From assembly GCA_025922875.1 (NCBI GenBank), contig JAICGZ010000003.1, forward strand, positions 1 through 61,908: a stretch of DNA of 61,908 nt, in the 5' to 3' direction. The position numbers and the translations under genes are program-made. Shown here piece by piece: positions 22,660 through 31,493 of this stretch. The stretch comes from Pyrinomonadaceae bacterium. GTDB lineage: Bacteria; Acidobacteriota; Blastocatellia; Pyrinomonadales; Pyrinomonadaceae. A model generated the notes under the pieces. It did not search any database. It had not been told where the DNA came from and saw only the letters and a list, made by a program, of their open reading frames with translations. Position 1 is the stretch's first letter, and the number at the start of each line of letters is the position of its first letter.

Positions 22660-24024
22660 ATGAAACCAGCCCAAATTATCCTCGGCACCCTCGTGTTTTT
22701 TATTCTCGCACCGCAGGTTTCAGCAGCTACTGACGATTCCGGTAGCCACGGCCTCGATCCGGCCGTTCTGATTGGCGTGGCGGTAATGCTGGTGGTCGCA
22801 AAGCTTGGCGGGGAGATCTTCGAGCGTCTTCAGCAGCCGGGTGTCTTGGGTGAACTCTTTGGCGGAATCCTACTCGGGAATCTCGTGCTACTTGGCGTCA
22901 ACTGGGCAGAGCCATTAAAGACCAGCGCGACGATTGCCGCCCTTGCCGAACTGGGTGTGATCATTCTCCTGTTCGAAGTCGGGCTCGAATCTGACTTGAA
23001 AGAGATGCTCGAAGTCGGCTGGTCGTCTTTGGTGGTGGCTGTTCTCGGTGTGGTCGCTCCGTTTTTTCTCGGATGGGGCATCTCCGCGTACTTCATTCCA
23101 GATGAGCCTCGGCTCGTTCACATCTTCATCGGCGCAACTCTCTGCGCAACAAGCGTCGGCATTACGGCGCGTGTTTTTAAAGACCTCGGGAAATTGGCAA
23201 CGCGCGAGGCACGCATAATTCTCGGCGCGGCTGTCATCGACGATGTGCTTGCCCTCCTGGTTCTTGCGGTGGTGGCTGGCGCAATCAATGCAGCCGGAAC
23301 GGGCGTCGCGCTTTCAATGCTCGACATTGGTGTAATCGCGCTGAAGTCGCTCGCATTTTTAATCGGTTCGATTGTAGTTGGAATCTTTCTAGTGCCACGA
23401 ATGCTTCGTGGTGCAGGGCATCTCGAATCCAGAGGTGTTTTGCTCACGCTGGCAATCTCGTTTTGCCTGTTTCTGTCGTGGGCGGCGGGGCAGGTCGGCC
23501 TGGCGCCGATCGTCGGTGCGTTTGCGGCGGGACTAATTCTGGATGAAGTGCACTACCAACCACGCGGCGGACCACAGGAGCGTGATCTTCACGATCTCTT
23601 ACAGCCAGTGAGTACAGTGCTCGTGCCGATCTTCTTCGTGTTGATGGGATTGAAAGTTGACTTTCGGCTGTTTGGTCAATTCGGCATTCTTGGATTTGCG
23701 TTCACACTTACTGTGGCAGCGATAATCGGAAAACAGATCTGCGCTTTCGGTGTGGTGGAGCGAGGCATCAATCGTCTTGCAGTTGGTCTGGGAATGATCC
23801 CGCGTGGTGAAGTTGGTTTGATATTCGCCGGCATTGGCGCGACACTGATGTTGCCTTCAGCTACGGGTGTGGCCCGGCCGGTAATCAACTCGGCGATTTT
23901 CGGGGCAATTGTTATCATGGTCATCATCACTACATTGATAACCCCGATCGCGTTGAAGTGGTCGCTCGCGAGAAAGAGGACCAGGAAGGGTAAGAGCCAT
24001 GGGAACAAGGAAGGATCAGCATAA
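22660..24024 (+). CDS. Cation/proton antiporter, CPA2 family (Na_H_Exchanger)
   Basis: A 454-residue inner-membrane transporter exchanging Na+ or K+ for protons. A signal-like first segment (about 1-23) is followed by roughly 12 helices. Hallmarks: QPGVLGELFGGILLGNL, LLFEVGLESDLKEML, SVGITARVFKDLG, ILGAAVIDDVLALLVLAVV (the paired Asp of helix 5), GAFAAGLILDEV and MIPRGEVGLIFAGIG. The RCK/TrkA-N domain of full KefB/KefC is missing, so regulation must come from elsewhere. It is divergent from the phosphoesterase. Confidence 0.9.
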   Translation: MKPAQIILGTLVFFILAPQVSAATDDSGSHGLDPAVLIGVAVMLVVAKLGGEIFERLQQPGVLGELFGGILLGNLVLLGVNWAEPLKTSATIAALAELGVIILLFEVGLESDLKEMLEVGWSSLVVAVLGVVAPFFLGWGISAYFIPDEPRLVHIFIGATLCATSVGITARVFKDLGKLATREARIILGAAVIDDVLALLVLAVVAGAINAAGTGVALSMLDIGVIALKSLAFLIGSIVVGIFLVPRMLRGAGHLESRGVLLTLAISFCLFLSWAAGQVGLAPIVGAFAAGLILDEVHYQPRGGPQERDLHDLLQPVSTVLVPIFFVLMGLKVDFRLFGQFGILGFAFTLTVAAIIGKQICAFGVVERGINRLAVGLGMIPRGEVGLIFAGIGATLMLPSATGVARPVINSAIFGAIVIMVIITTLITPIALKWSLARKRTRKGKSHGNKEGSA

Positions 24025-24262
24025 AGCCGGTACGCCGGCAAAGCCGCGCGGACAGCAAACCGGTTTTGCAGGTAATCCGGATCAAAATCGCGAGGAGATG
24101 GAAAAAACTCCGGCGTTGCGAGGTCGCCGCAAGAAGGCAAATAAAATGTTTGGCGATGCGTCAGAGCAGCACGTTTCGTCTAACCCGGCGAATCCCAGCA
24201 CGAATTCCCCCTCGACGATTACTAATGTAGGAATGAAGAGGCACCGGAAGAATCAAGCTTGA
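23999..24262 (+). CDS. Small hydrophilic protein, possibly real
   Basis: An 87-residue frame overlapping the antiporter end by 26 bases, with a GGAAGGG stretch upstream of its ATG. It is rich in Lys, Arg, Asn, Pro and Gly, with no hydrophobic core, so it is probably disordered. The C-terminus, GMKRHRKNQA, is strongly basic. It could be translationally coupled to the antiporter or a chance frame. The family E hairpin 14 bases after its stop fits a real 3' end. Confidence 0.4.
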   Translation: MGTRKDQHKAGTPAKPRGQQTGFAGNPDQNREEMEKTPALRGRRKKANKMFGDASEQHVSSNPANPSTNSPSTITNVGMKRHRKNQA

Positions 24263-24275
24263 TCGTCGCCGCTTT

Positions 24276-24311
24276 GGACAGGATTGACCGGATTTTCCGT
24301 CAATCCTGTCC
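24276..24311. repeat. Family E inverted repeat between convergent genes
   Basis: GGACAGGATTGACCGGA is followed by TTT and the complement CCGTCAATCCTGTCC. The 15-17 bp stem has one bulge. It lies between the small protein stop and the korB stop (24318), so it could terminate both transcripts. Confidence 0.8.
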
Positions 24312-24317
24312 TCGGAA

Positions 24318-25442
24318 CTACTCGACGAGCCAGGTATCGCCGCTGTTAATTAACTTCTCCAAACTTCCCGGCCCTGACTTTGCAATGGCTCCTTCGATCT
24401 GGTCGGCCATCATATCTTCATAAGTCGGTCGCTCAATCGCCCTGAAGATCCCGACTGGTTGCGGGAAGTCAGGTTGCTCCATACGCGCCAGCATGAACGC
24501 TACCGAAGGATCCTTCAAGTAGATATCGTGCACCAGCAGGTCGTTTTCGGTGATGCCGTTTTCACCGATGGTCACGACCTCGGGAAGCGCGCCGTTCATG
24601 CGAACGCCTTTCTTACGATCCTTGCCGAAGATCATCGGTTTGCCATGCTCGAGATAGAGCACGCGGTCGGGGCGAACGGTGCGCTCGGCAAAGTAGTCGA
24701 AGGCGCCATCGTTGAAGATATTGCAGTTCTGGTAGACCTCGATAAACGAGATGCCCTTGTGCTTCGCCGCCGAGTCGACCATCGCGCCGAGATGTTTGAC
24801 GTCGATATCGATCGAACGCGCGACAAACGTCGATTCACTCGCGATTGCGAGTGACAACGGGTTAATCGGGTAGTCGATAGTGCCCGAGGGAGTCGACTTG
24901 GTCTTTTTGCCAAACTCGGAAGTTGGGCTGTACTGGCCTTTCGTCAAACCGTAGATACGGTTGTTGAAGAGGATGTAGTTGATGTCGAGATTGCGCCGGA
25001 TAGCGTGAATGAAATGGTTTCCGCCAATCGACAGCGCATCGCCGTCGCCGGTGATCACCCACACGCTGAGATCTGGATTCGCGCACTTGATGCCGGTTGC
25101 CACTGCGGGCGCGCGTCCATGAATACTGTGGAAACCGTAGGTGTTCATGTAATAGGGGAAGCGCGACGAGCACCCGATCCCTGACACGAACACGATCTTT
25201 TCACGCGGGATACCGAGTTCGGGCATCACTTTCTGCACGTTGTTGAGAATGGCGTAATCGCCGCAGCCCGGGCACCAACGCACTTCCTGATCGGAAACGA
25301 AGTCAGCCTTCTTCATCTGTCCCGGCGGCGGTGCAATGCGGCCCGATACGGCCGAGCCCGTGTCACTCTCAGCAGACACCGTTTCTGTGAAAGGTTTGTT
25401 TACGTTTCCGTTACCACTATGTCCGTTACTCTCTGTACTCAT
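24318..25442 (-). CDS. korB: 2-oxoacid:ferredoxin oxidoreductase, beta subunit
   Basis: A 374-residue TPP-binding subunit that, with KorA, turns 2-oxoglutarate (or another 2-oxoacid) and CoA into acyl-CoA and CO2 with reduced ferredoxin. TPP and metal motifs: RWCPGCGDYAILNNVQ, VSGIGCSSRFPYY, ITGDGDALSIGGNHF and LFNNRIYGLTKGQ. There is an N-terminal extension rich in Ser/Gly (about 1-45). It is downstream of korA but separated by a Uma2 gene. The 4Fe-4S delta subunit is absent; the ferredoxins at 31679 and 54116 are candidate electron acceptors. Confidence 0.93.
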   Translation of the reverse strand: MSTESNGHSGNGNVNKPFTETVSAESDTGSAVSGRIAPPPGQMKKADFVSDQEVRWCPGCGDYAILNNVQKVMPELGIPREKIVFVSGIGCSSRFPYYMNTYGFHSIHGRAPAVATGIKCANPDLSVWVITGDGDALSIGGNHFIHAIRRNLDINYILFNNRIYGLTKGQYSPTSEFGKKTKSTPSGTIDYPINPLSLAIASESTFVARSIDIDVKHLGAMVDSAAKHKGISFIEVYQNCNIFNDGAFDYFAERTVRPDRVLYLEHGKPMIFGKDRKKGVRMNGALPEVVTIGENGITENDLLVHDIYLKDPSVAFMLARMEQPDFPQPVGIFRAIERPTYEDMMADQIEGAIAKSGPGSLEKLINSGDTWLVE

Positions 25443-25467
25443 TATTTCTCCTGAATTTACCTTGGCT

Positions 25468-26040
25468 CTATTTAATCGTTCCCGGCGCAGGTCCGAAGAT
25501 TCTGTCCAACGAGATCCGGAAACCCGGCAGAAGGTCTTGCGCCTCCAGGTAATCAGATCCTGAAAACGTCGTGGTATCTAAGGCTGACCGATAGATTGTT
25601 ACGGTCGAGTGCTTCGGGTCCACGATCCAAACTTGCTTCGTACCGAAACCAAGCCACTGCGATATTTTTTTATTTACCGTGCCGGGACGATCTCCGGGAC
25701 TCAAAACCTCGACTGCGAGATCTGGTGGGCCCGGCCAGTAACCAGTGACTTCTCCGATCTCATCGAGTCGCTGTTTGGAGATGAAGCAGACGTCTGGTCC
25801 CAAAACAGTGTCCGGGTTCGAAGTGAGCTTAAATCCGATCTGGTTATAGGCTTCACCCAATCCGTGTTCCGAAACAAATTGTCCAAGCGATATAGAAAGA
25901 CGCATAGCAATCCGGCCGTGAGGAAGTCCGGGCAGTGACATTTTAATAAGTTCTCCATTGATGAGTTCAGCACGATAATATCCGCGTGGAAGCCGCAACA
26001 GATCTTCCGCGGTCATCAATGCTGTTGAGGTAGTACTCAT
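25468..26040 (-). CDS. Uma2 family (DUF820) PD-(D/E)XK nuclease-like protein
   Basis: A 190-residue protein of the Uma2 family: MTAEDLLRLP, RAELINGELIKMSLPGLPHG, GPDVCFIS, PPDLAVEVLSPGDRPGTVNKKISQWL and VWIVDPKHSTVTIY. The Asp...Glu-x-x-Ser...Lys pattern is that of restriction-like nucleases. The family is abundant in cyanobacteria and acidobacteria with no settled role. It lies between korA (42 bases) and korB (25 bases) on the same strand, so it probably shares their transcript. ATG 26040 is preferred over the longer start at 26082, which overlaps korA. Confidence 0.88.
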   Translation of the reverse strand: MSTTSTALMTAEDLLRLPRGYYRAELINGELIKMSLPGLPHGRIAMRLSISLGQFVSEHGLGEAYNQIGFKLTSNPDTVLGPDVCFISKQRLDEIGEVTGYWPGPPDLAVEVLSPGDRPGTVNKKISQWLGFGTKQVWIVDPKHSTVTIYRSALDTTTFSGSDYLEAQDLLPGFRISLDRIFGPAPGTIK

Positions 26041-26081
26041 CGCTTTACTCCTACCTGTGTGCTGTGAGGAACGCTCCAACA

Positions 26082-27944
26082 TTACAAATACTCTTCCACC
26101 TTCCTGACAATCTCCCGAATCTGGAACGGGCGTCCTTTCACCTTCGAGAAGGGCACCGCATCGACCAAATACTTCGCTCTAATCATCGTGCAGAGCTGAC
26201 CCAGGTTCATCTCGGGCACGATCACTGTTTCAAATCCCGCGAGGACTTCGCCGAGGTTTCGCGGGAACGGATTCAAATGCCGCAGGTGCGCCGACGATAC
26301 GTTCTTTCCTTCCTGCTGCATCTTCTCGACTGCCGAAGTGATCGAGCCGTAAGTCGAACCCCAGCCAAGCACCAAAACCTTTCCGGTACGCTCACCCATC
26401 ACTTCGACAAGTGGAATATCAGCCACCGCGCGATCGACTTTTTCCTGTCGCAGCTTGACCATGAGATGGTGGTTCTCGGGATCGTAGTTCACGTTGCCGG
26501 TGATGTGCTGCTTTTCGATACCGCCGATGCGATGTTCGAGACCCGGAGTTCCCGGAAGCGCAAACGGTCGCGCGAGTGTCTCCGGATCGCGCGCGTACGG
26601 CATGAACGTCGCCGGATCGGTAGCAAACGTGACGTCGATCTTCGGCAACGAGTCAATCGATGGTATTGCCCACGGCTCGGCGCCGTTGGCCAGGTAACCG
26701 TCAGACAGATAGAACACCGGCGACATGTATTTGAACGCGAGCCTCACGGCCTCGATCGCCATGTGGAAACAGTCGCCTGGCGTCGCCGGAGCCACGACGA
26801 TCGCGGGACACTCACCGTTTCGTCCCCAAACTGCCTGAAACAGATCTGCTTGTTCAGTCTTCGTCGGCAGTCCGGTTGATGGTCCACCGCGTTGCACGTT
26901 AACGATAACCAGCGGTAGTTCAGTCATCACGGCGAGACCGATAGCTTCCTGTTTCAAAGCCACGCCTGGTCCAGACGTTCCCGTGAGTCCGATTTGCCCG
27001 GCGAAGCTTGCACCGATTGCCGCACAAACTGCGGCAATCTCGTCTTCAGCCTGAAACGTCTTCACGCCGAAAGTCTTGTGACGAGACAACTCGTGCAAGA
27101 TATCCGAAGCAGGAGTGATCGGATATGAACCATAAAACAACGGACGCCCGGCGAGTTGCGATGCGGCTATAAACCCGATCGCCGTCGCTTCGTTACCAGT
27201 CAGTTTTCGATACTTGCCGGGCGCGATCTTCGCCTTCTTAACCGTGTAGTGAGTAGTAAAAACTTCTGTCGTGTCGGCAAAGTTGTAACCGGTCTTAAGC
27301 GCGATTTCGTTTGCCTTGGCCAGTTCAGGGCTCTTTGCAAACTTGGTCCGGATCCAGTTCAACGTGTTCTCCATCGGGCGATCGTAAAGCCAATAGAGCA
27401 CGCCGAGAGCAAAGAAGTTCTTCGAGCGATCGATCTCTTTGCGCGAGAGCTCGACGTTGCCCTTGAGCGCATTCATGTTGAGCGTAGAGATCGGCAGCTT
27501 GTGCACGCGATAACCGGCGAGCGAATTGTCGTCTAAAGGGTTCGTAGCGTAGTTCGCGTACTTCAAGTTCTCAGGCGTAAAGCCATCGATGTTGATGATC
27601 AGCGTGCCGCCCTCTTCGAGATCAGGAAGATTCACTTTCAACGCCGCGGGGTTCATCGCCACCAACACGTTTGGTTGGTCGCCGGGCGTCTTGATGTCCT
27701 GGCTTGAAAAGTTCAACTGGAATCCGCTCACGCCCGGCAAACTTCCGGCGGGAGCGCGAATCTCGGCGGGAAAGTCAGGCAACGTCGAGATGTCGTTACC
27801 AACTACGGCTGATGTATTTGTGAATTGAGTTCCAGTCAACTGCATTCCGTCGCCGGAGTCACCAGCGAAGCGAATGGTCACAGTTTCGACTTCTTCCAGA
27901 TTCTTCGCAGCCTGCGTGACAGGTGGTTCTATAACAGTGCTCAT
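26082..27944 (-). CDS. korA: 2-oxoacid:ferredoxin oxidoreductase, fused gamma-alpha subunit
   Basis: A 620-residue subunit. Residues 25-200 are the gamma domain ([38 protein letters not shown]). The alpha pyrimidine-binding domain follows ([59 protein letters not shown]) and then a C-terminal transketolase-like domain ([17 protein letters not shown]). This layout is the KorA type of aerobes, usually tied to the TCA cycle. ATG 27944 is preferred; the frame reaches 28001, but those residues come from a family F repeat. Confidence 0.92.
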   Translation of the reverse strand: MSTVIEPPVTQAAKNLEEVETVTIRFAGDSGDGMQLTGTQFTNTSAVVGNDISTLPDFPAEIRAPAGSLPGVSGFQLNFSSQDIKTPGDQPNVLVAMNPAALKVNLPDLEEGGTLIINIDGFTPENLKYANYATNPLDDNSLAGYRVHKLPISTLNMNALKGNVELSRKEIDRSKNFFALGVLYWLYDRPMENTLNWIRTKFAKSPELAKANEIALKTGYNFADTTEVFTTHYTVKKAKIAPGKYRKLTGNEATAIGFIAASQLAGRPLFYGSYPITPASDILHELSRHKTFGVKTFQAEDEIAAVCAAIGASFAGQIGLTGTSGPGVALKQEAIGLAVMTELPLVIVNVQRGGPSTGLPTKTEQADLFQAVWGRNGECPAIVVAPATPGDCFHMAIEAVRLAFKYMSPVFYLSDGYLANGAEPWAIPSIDSLPKIDVTFATDPATFMPYARDPETLARPFALPGTPGLEHRIGGIEKQHITGNVNYDPENHHLMVKLRQEKVDRAVADIPLVEVMGERTGKVLVLGWGSTYGSITSAVEKMQQEGKNVSSAHLRHLNPFPRNLGEVLAGFETVIVPEMNLGQLCTMIRAKYLVDAVPFSKVKGRPFQIREIVRKVEEYL

Positions 27945-27991
27945 CGGATTATTGGTTAAGCCTTTCGAAGATAATAATCGCCGCGGAATAG

Positions 27992-28022
27992 TATAGGACA
28001 TCTAGGTGGTATAAGTCCTACC
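27992..28022. repeat. Family F repeat between iscS and korA
   Basis: TATAGGACATCTAGGTGG is followed by TATAAGTCCTACC: degenerate AGGACCTAT words in both orientations, four bases after the iscS stop. It is less regular than the copies at 50917 and 61120. Confidence 0.55.
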
Positions 28023-28025
28023 GGC

Positions 28026-29186
28026 TTATCTTAATTGTTCATACGGAGACATGGCCGCTAATTTAGCGACGATTTCAGGCAGAACGCTGAGCGTCGTCTC
28101 AATCTCCGCTTCGGTATTGTATCGTCCGAGCGAGAAGCGGATCGACCCCTGCGCCGCTGTGAAAGGCACGTTCATGGCGCGCAGGGTTGGTGATGATTCG
28201 TGTGTTGTCGAATGACATGCCGAGCCGGTAGAGACGCTGATGCCGGCCTGGTCGAGATGAAGGAGAATGTTTTGCCCGTCCACGTATTCGAAAGAGATGT
28301 TTGACGTATTTGGTAGACGCTTCGAGCGATCCGCAACGCCGTTTAGACGTGTGTTGGGAATCCGCTTCAGAATCTCGTCTTCAAGAAGATTGCGCAGCTG
28401 CTCGATTCGTGCGTGGTCGTCATCTTCAAGCGCAAGCCGGCACGCCGCGCCGAGGCCGACGATGTTTGGAACGGCAGACGTTCCCGCCCGGCGGCCTTCT
28501 TCCTGAGCGCCTCCGATAATTAACGGCGACAACGAAATTCCCCGGCGAATGTAGAGGGCACCGATGCCCTGCGGCGCGTGGAACTTGTGACCGGAGAGGG
28601 CGAACAGATCGACAGCAGTGTTTTTCAGACCGATCGGAACCTTACCCACCGCCTGCACGCCATCAACGTGGAAAACAGCATCAGAATTCTCACGCACAAT
28701 GCGACCGATGTCCTCGATGGGAAACAAGACTCCCGTTTCGTTGTTTGCCAGCATTGTCGAGACGAGCGCCGTGTCAGGTCGCAAAGCATCACGCAAGCTA
28801 TCGAGATCGAGTTCGCCGTTTCGATCCACGTCGAGCCAGGTAACTTCGTAGCCGTCGTTCTCCAGCAAGCGGCAAAGGTTTCGCACCGCTTCATGTTCGA
28901 CGAGCGTGGTCACGATATGTTTACTACTGGGGCGGGTCGCAAGCACGCCGCGGATCGCCCAGTTGTCAGATTCCGAACCGCACGAAGTGAACACGATCTC
29001 GCCCGGATCCGTAGCGCCAATGAGACTCGCAACCTGCTCGCGCGAATGCTCGATGGCGCGTTTCATCTCACGACCCAGCGTGTGCGCCGACGAAGGATTA
29101 CCGAAAAACTCACCGAGATACGGCTTCATTGCATCGAGCACTTCCGGCGCGACTCGAGTCGTAGCGTTGTTATCGAGGTAAATCAT
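28026..29186 (-). CDS. iscS: Cysteine desulfurase (IscS/NifS)
   Basis: A 386-residue PLP enzyme that takes sulfur from cysteine and passes a persulfide to a scaffold. Motifs: MIYLDNNATTRV, TSCGSESDNWAIRG, VTWLDVDRNGELDL, SGHKFHAPQGIGALYIRRG with the PLP Lys, RRAGTSAVPNIVG, and the mobile loop ISVSTGSACHS with the catalytic Cys. It overlaps the end of the NifU-like gene by 17 bases, so the two are translationally coupled. A TTG at 29195 is an alternative start with an AGGAG site four bases away. Confidence 0.94.
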   Translation of the reverse strand: MIYLDNNATTRVAPEVLDAMKPYLGEFFGNPSSAHTLGREMKRAIEHSREQVASLIGATDPGEIVFTSCGSESDNWAIRGVLATRPSSKHIVTTLVEHEAVRNLCRLLENDGYEVTWLDVDRNGELDLDSLRDALRPDTALVSTMLANNETGVLFPIEDIGRIVRENSDAVFHVDGVQAVGKVPIGLKNTAVDLFALSGHKFHAPQGIGALYIRRGISLSPLIIGGAQEEGRRAGTSAVPNIVGLGAACRLALEDDDHARIEQLRNLLEDEILKRIPNTRLNGVADRSKRLPNTSNISFEYVDGQNILLHLDQAGISVSTGSACHSTTHESSPTLRAMNVPFTAAQGSIRFSLGRYNTEAEIETTLSVLPEIVAKLAAMSPYEQLR

Positions 29187-29730
29187 TTGTCTCAAGTATC
29201 TCCTGAATCAGTTGATGACACGATCCGCAGCCGCCGCCTGCATTGCAGGCATTCGTCACCTCAGCCACCGTCGTGAGCGCCCGCGCCTGAATCTCGCGCT
29301 CGATTGTACGTTCTGACACGAAGAAGCAGGTACAGATCAACGCTTCGTCGCCTGCCCAATCGTCGCGAGCCGCGTTGCTGTATTCGCGAATCGCGTCCAG
29401 CAGCGCATTGCACGCCATCTCCACGCACTTTTCAGATCCGGCTGCACCGAGCTTGTCGCTCAACTCTGCCGGCGCTTGCCCAATCGCCGCCGCCTGCGCA
29501 GTCGTTAATCCTGTGACTCGTTCCGTCAAAACCGACGCCGCCGCAACCAACACGTCGCAACCCGCGGCCCGAAATCGCGCCTCGGATACCCTCTGCGCTT
29601 CATCGACTTGTATCGAGAACCGCACATGCGCGCCACAACTCAATGACGCCGCACGGCCAACAAAGCTCGGCTCACCCGCGTCGCCAACATTGCGCGGATT
29701 GAAGAAATGGTCTGCGGCTTCTGTATGCAA
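29170..29730 (-). CDS. NifU-like Fe-S scaffold (NifU_N plus BFD-type [2Fe-2S] domain)
   Basis: A 186-residue scaffold. Residues 1-120 are NifU_N with the three cluster cysteines in LSCGAHVRFSI, AAGCDVLVAAAS and EKCVEMACNALL. Residues 130-180 are a BFD-like [2Fe-2S] domain (ICTCFFVSERTIEREI, CNAGGGCGSCHQLI). The C-terminal Nfu domain of full NifU is absent. It is paired with iscS, so it is the assembly scaffold. The start is probably TTG 29730 (LHTEAADHFFNPRNVG); further upstream the frame runs through the family B repeat, whose GAGGAAAA end may serve as the ribosome binding site. Confidence 0.88.
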   Translation of the reverse strand: MHTEAADHFFNPRNVGDAGEPSFVGRAASLSCGAHVRFSIQVDEAQRVSEARFRAAGCDVLVAAASVLTERVTGLTTAQAAAIGQAPAELSDKLGAAGSEKCVEMACNALLDAIREYSNAARDDWAGDEALICTCFFVSERTIEREIQARALTTVAEVTNACNAGGGCGSCHQLIQEILETNDLPR

Positions 29731-29738
29731 CGCGACTA

Positions 29739-29808
29739 TTTTCCTCGCAAAGGCGCAAAGGCGCAAAGAAGAATGGTGCGGATTTCCTTTGCGCCTTTGC
29801 GAGGAAAA
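29739..29808. repeat. Family B inverted repeat (GGCGCAAA words) between divergent nifU-like and mrp genes
   Basis: The arms at 29739-29761 and 29786-29808 are perfect complements over about 23 bases and consist of CGCAAAGG words. Both outer ends read GAGGAAAA outward, which resembles a ribosome binding site for each flanking gene. Other copies are at 44732, 54440 and 57030. Confidence 0.9.
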
Positions 29809-29855
29809 ATCATCATTTGACCACACAAATCCAATCAGCTACGCTTCAACCATAT

Positions 29856-30935
29856 ATGACACAACTGAATGAACAACTAATTCTCGATGGTTTGCGGCAA
29901 ATCAAAGATCCTGATCTGCACAAAGATATAGTCACGCTAGGCTTCATCAGAGACCTCAAAATCGACGGCGGTAACGTTTCTTTTCGAATCGTGTTGACGA
30001 CTCCTGCGTGCCCTGTCAAAGCCGAGATGGAAAGCGCTGCGAAGGAGATCGTAGGCTCATTGCCTGGAGTAGCTTCGGTTGCCGTGACAATGGATGCTGA
30101 AGTGCCGAAAGGTCGTGGTCTCGGCGAGAAGCTGGTGGTTGAAGGCGTGCGAAATATCGTCGCGGTCTCATCCGGAAAGGGCGGCGTCGGTAAATCAACA
30201 GTCGCCGTTAACCTCGCGGTTTCACTGAGTCTCGACGGCGCTCGCGTCGGATTGATGGACGCTGATGTTTATGGTCCAAATGTTCCGATCATGCTGGGCG
30301 CGAGTGAAGCACGCCCGGAAGTAGAGGGCAACAAGCTTGTGCCGATTGAGGCTTTCGGCGTGAAGTTCATGTCGATGGCGCTGCTGCAACCCGGCGACAA
30401 ACCGATGATCGTGCGCGGACCGATTCTGCACGGCCTGGTGAAGCAGTTTTTATCGGACGTAAAGTGGGGCGAGCTGGATTATTTGATCGTGGACATGCCT
30501 CCGGGAACGGGCGACGTTCAATTGTCGCTGGCTCAACTAGTTCCCGTGCAGGGCGCAGTCCTGGTAACTACGCCGCAGAATGTGGCAGTTGCAGACGTAC
30601 GGCGCGCGCTGAGAATGTTTGAAACCGTCGCCATACCGGTGCTCGGTATTGTTGAAAACATGAGCTACTTCATCGCGCCCGACACAGGCACGCGCTATAA
30701 CATATTCGGCGAAGGTGGCGGCCAGGCATTGGCGGCTAGATATCACGTGCCCTTTTTGGGTACAGTGCCGCTGGGAATGGAAGTGCGAGAAGGCGGTGAC
30801 AAAGGCGTGCCGGTGGTCGTCAGCCATCCGGATTCACCTCAGGCCCACGCACTTCGAAGAGTTGCGGAAGAAGTGGCGCGCTACGTTTCGATTGAAGCCA
30901 TGAAACCTGAGCTTGTCGTTTTGGGTAAAGGTTAA
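29856..30935 (+). CDS. mrp: Mrp/NBP35-type P-loop ATPase (ApbC), Fe-S carrier
   Basis: A 359-residue ATPase that binds and delivers Fe-S clusters in the cytoplasm. Residues 1-85 are a MIP18/DUF59 domain (ILDGLRQIKDPDLHKDIVTLGFI, TPACPVKAEMESAA). The Mrp domain has the deviant Walker A GKGGVGKSTVAVNLA, LMDADVYGPNVPIMLG, VDMPPGTGDVQLSLAQ and the ENMSYF segment. A TTG at 29817 with GAGGAAAA upstream is an alternative start. It begins the rightward Fe-S cluster mrp-iscA-ferredoxin, opposite nifU-iscS. Confidence 0.93.
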   Translation: MTQLNEQLILDGLRQIKDPDLHKDIVTLGFIRDLKIDGGNVSFRIVLTTPACPVKAEMESAAKEIVGSLPGVASVAVTMDAEVPKGRGLGEKLVVEGVRNIVAVSSGKGGVGKSTVAVNLAVSLSLDGARVGLMDADVYGPNVPIMLGASEARPEVEGNKLVPIEAFGVKFMSMALLQPGDKPMIVRGPILHGLVKQFLSDVKWGELDYLIVDMPPGTGDVQLSLAQLVPVQGAVLVTTPQNVAVADVRRALRMFETVAIPVLGIVENMSYFIAPDTGTRYNIFGEGGGQALAARYHVPFLGTVPLGMEVREGGDKGVPVVVSHPDSPQAHALRRVAEEVARYVSIEAMKPELVVLGKG

Positions 30936-30994
30936 TAAGATAAGCCCCAGAGTTGGAACTCTGAACTAATAGTTTGATTGGAGAGGTTATAAAA

Positions 30995-31351
30995 ATGTCA
31001 GCAACTACAGCGCCTACCGTGACACTGAACGTCACCGACTCGGCCGCAACTGAAATTAAGAAGTTCATGGCAAGCGAAGAGGGCTTACCAGATACATCAG
31101 GCCTCCGCGTGAGAGTCGTACCCGGCGGGTGCTCCGGCTTTCAGTACAGCTTGAACATAGAAGAACAATCGCGCGAAGGCGATTTTATTATCGACGAAAA
31201 AGGCGTGCGCATGTTTGTCGACATGTTCAGCGCTCAATACCTGAATGGCGTCGAGATCGATTACGTGAGCGGTGTGATGGGTTCCGGCTTCACCTTCAAG
31301 AACCCAAACGCCACCGGCAGCTGCGGATGCGGAACTTCGTTTACCGCGTAA
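30995..31351 (+). CDS. A-type Fe-S cluster assembly/carrier protein (IscA/ErpA family)
   Basis: A 118-residue HesB-like protein. The three cluster cysteines are present: VVPGGCSGFQYSL and the C-terminal GSCGCGTSF. It also has MFVDMFSAQYLNGVEIDYV. The start is ATG 30995 with a GGAGAGG site eight bases upstream. It lies 59 bases after mrp and is followed by a classical hairpin terminator, so mrp-iscA looks like one unit. Confidence 0.92.
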   Translation: MSATTAPTVTLNVTDSAATEIKKFMASEEGLPDTSGLRVRVVPGGCSGFQYSLNIEEQSREGDFIIDEKGVRMFVDMFSAQYLNGVEIDYVSGVMGSGFTFKNPNATGSCGCGTSFTA

Positions 31352-31374
31352 AGATTACGGCCGATTGAATTGCG

Positions 31375-31407
31375 ACAGGAGACGGGAGCGATCCTGTCTC
31401 CTGTTTG
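31375..31407 (+). terminator. Intrinsic terminator after iscA (family E word)
   Basis: ACAGGAGAC (31375-31383) pairs perfectly with GTCTCCTGT (31396-31404), followed by a T-rich stretch. It sits 24 bases after the iscA stop and is made of the same ACAGGA phrase as family E, so here a repeat-like hairpin has the form of a true rho-independent terminator. Confidence 0.7.
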
Positions 31408-31419
31408 TATTTGGGCGAC

Positions 31420-31478
31420 CAAGATTTACAAGATTTTCAGGATGTACATGATTCATCTTGTCAATCTTGAAAAATCTC
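31420..31478. repeat. Family E inverted repeat (ACAAGATTTTCAGGAT words)
   Basis: Left AAGATTTACAAGATTTTCAG and right CATCTTGTCAATCTTGAAAA are near complements around a short TACATGATT centre. The repeat ends about 16 bases before the broken GNAT gene. A 60-residue open frame over this region is made of repeat and is not a gene. Confidence 0.75.
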
Positions 31479-31493
31479 TAAAAAATCCTGCCA

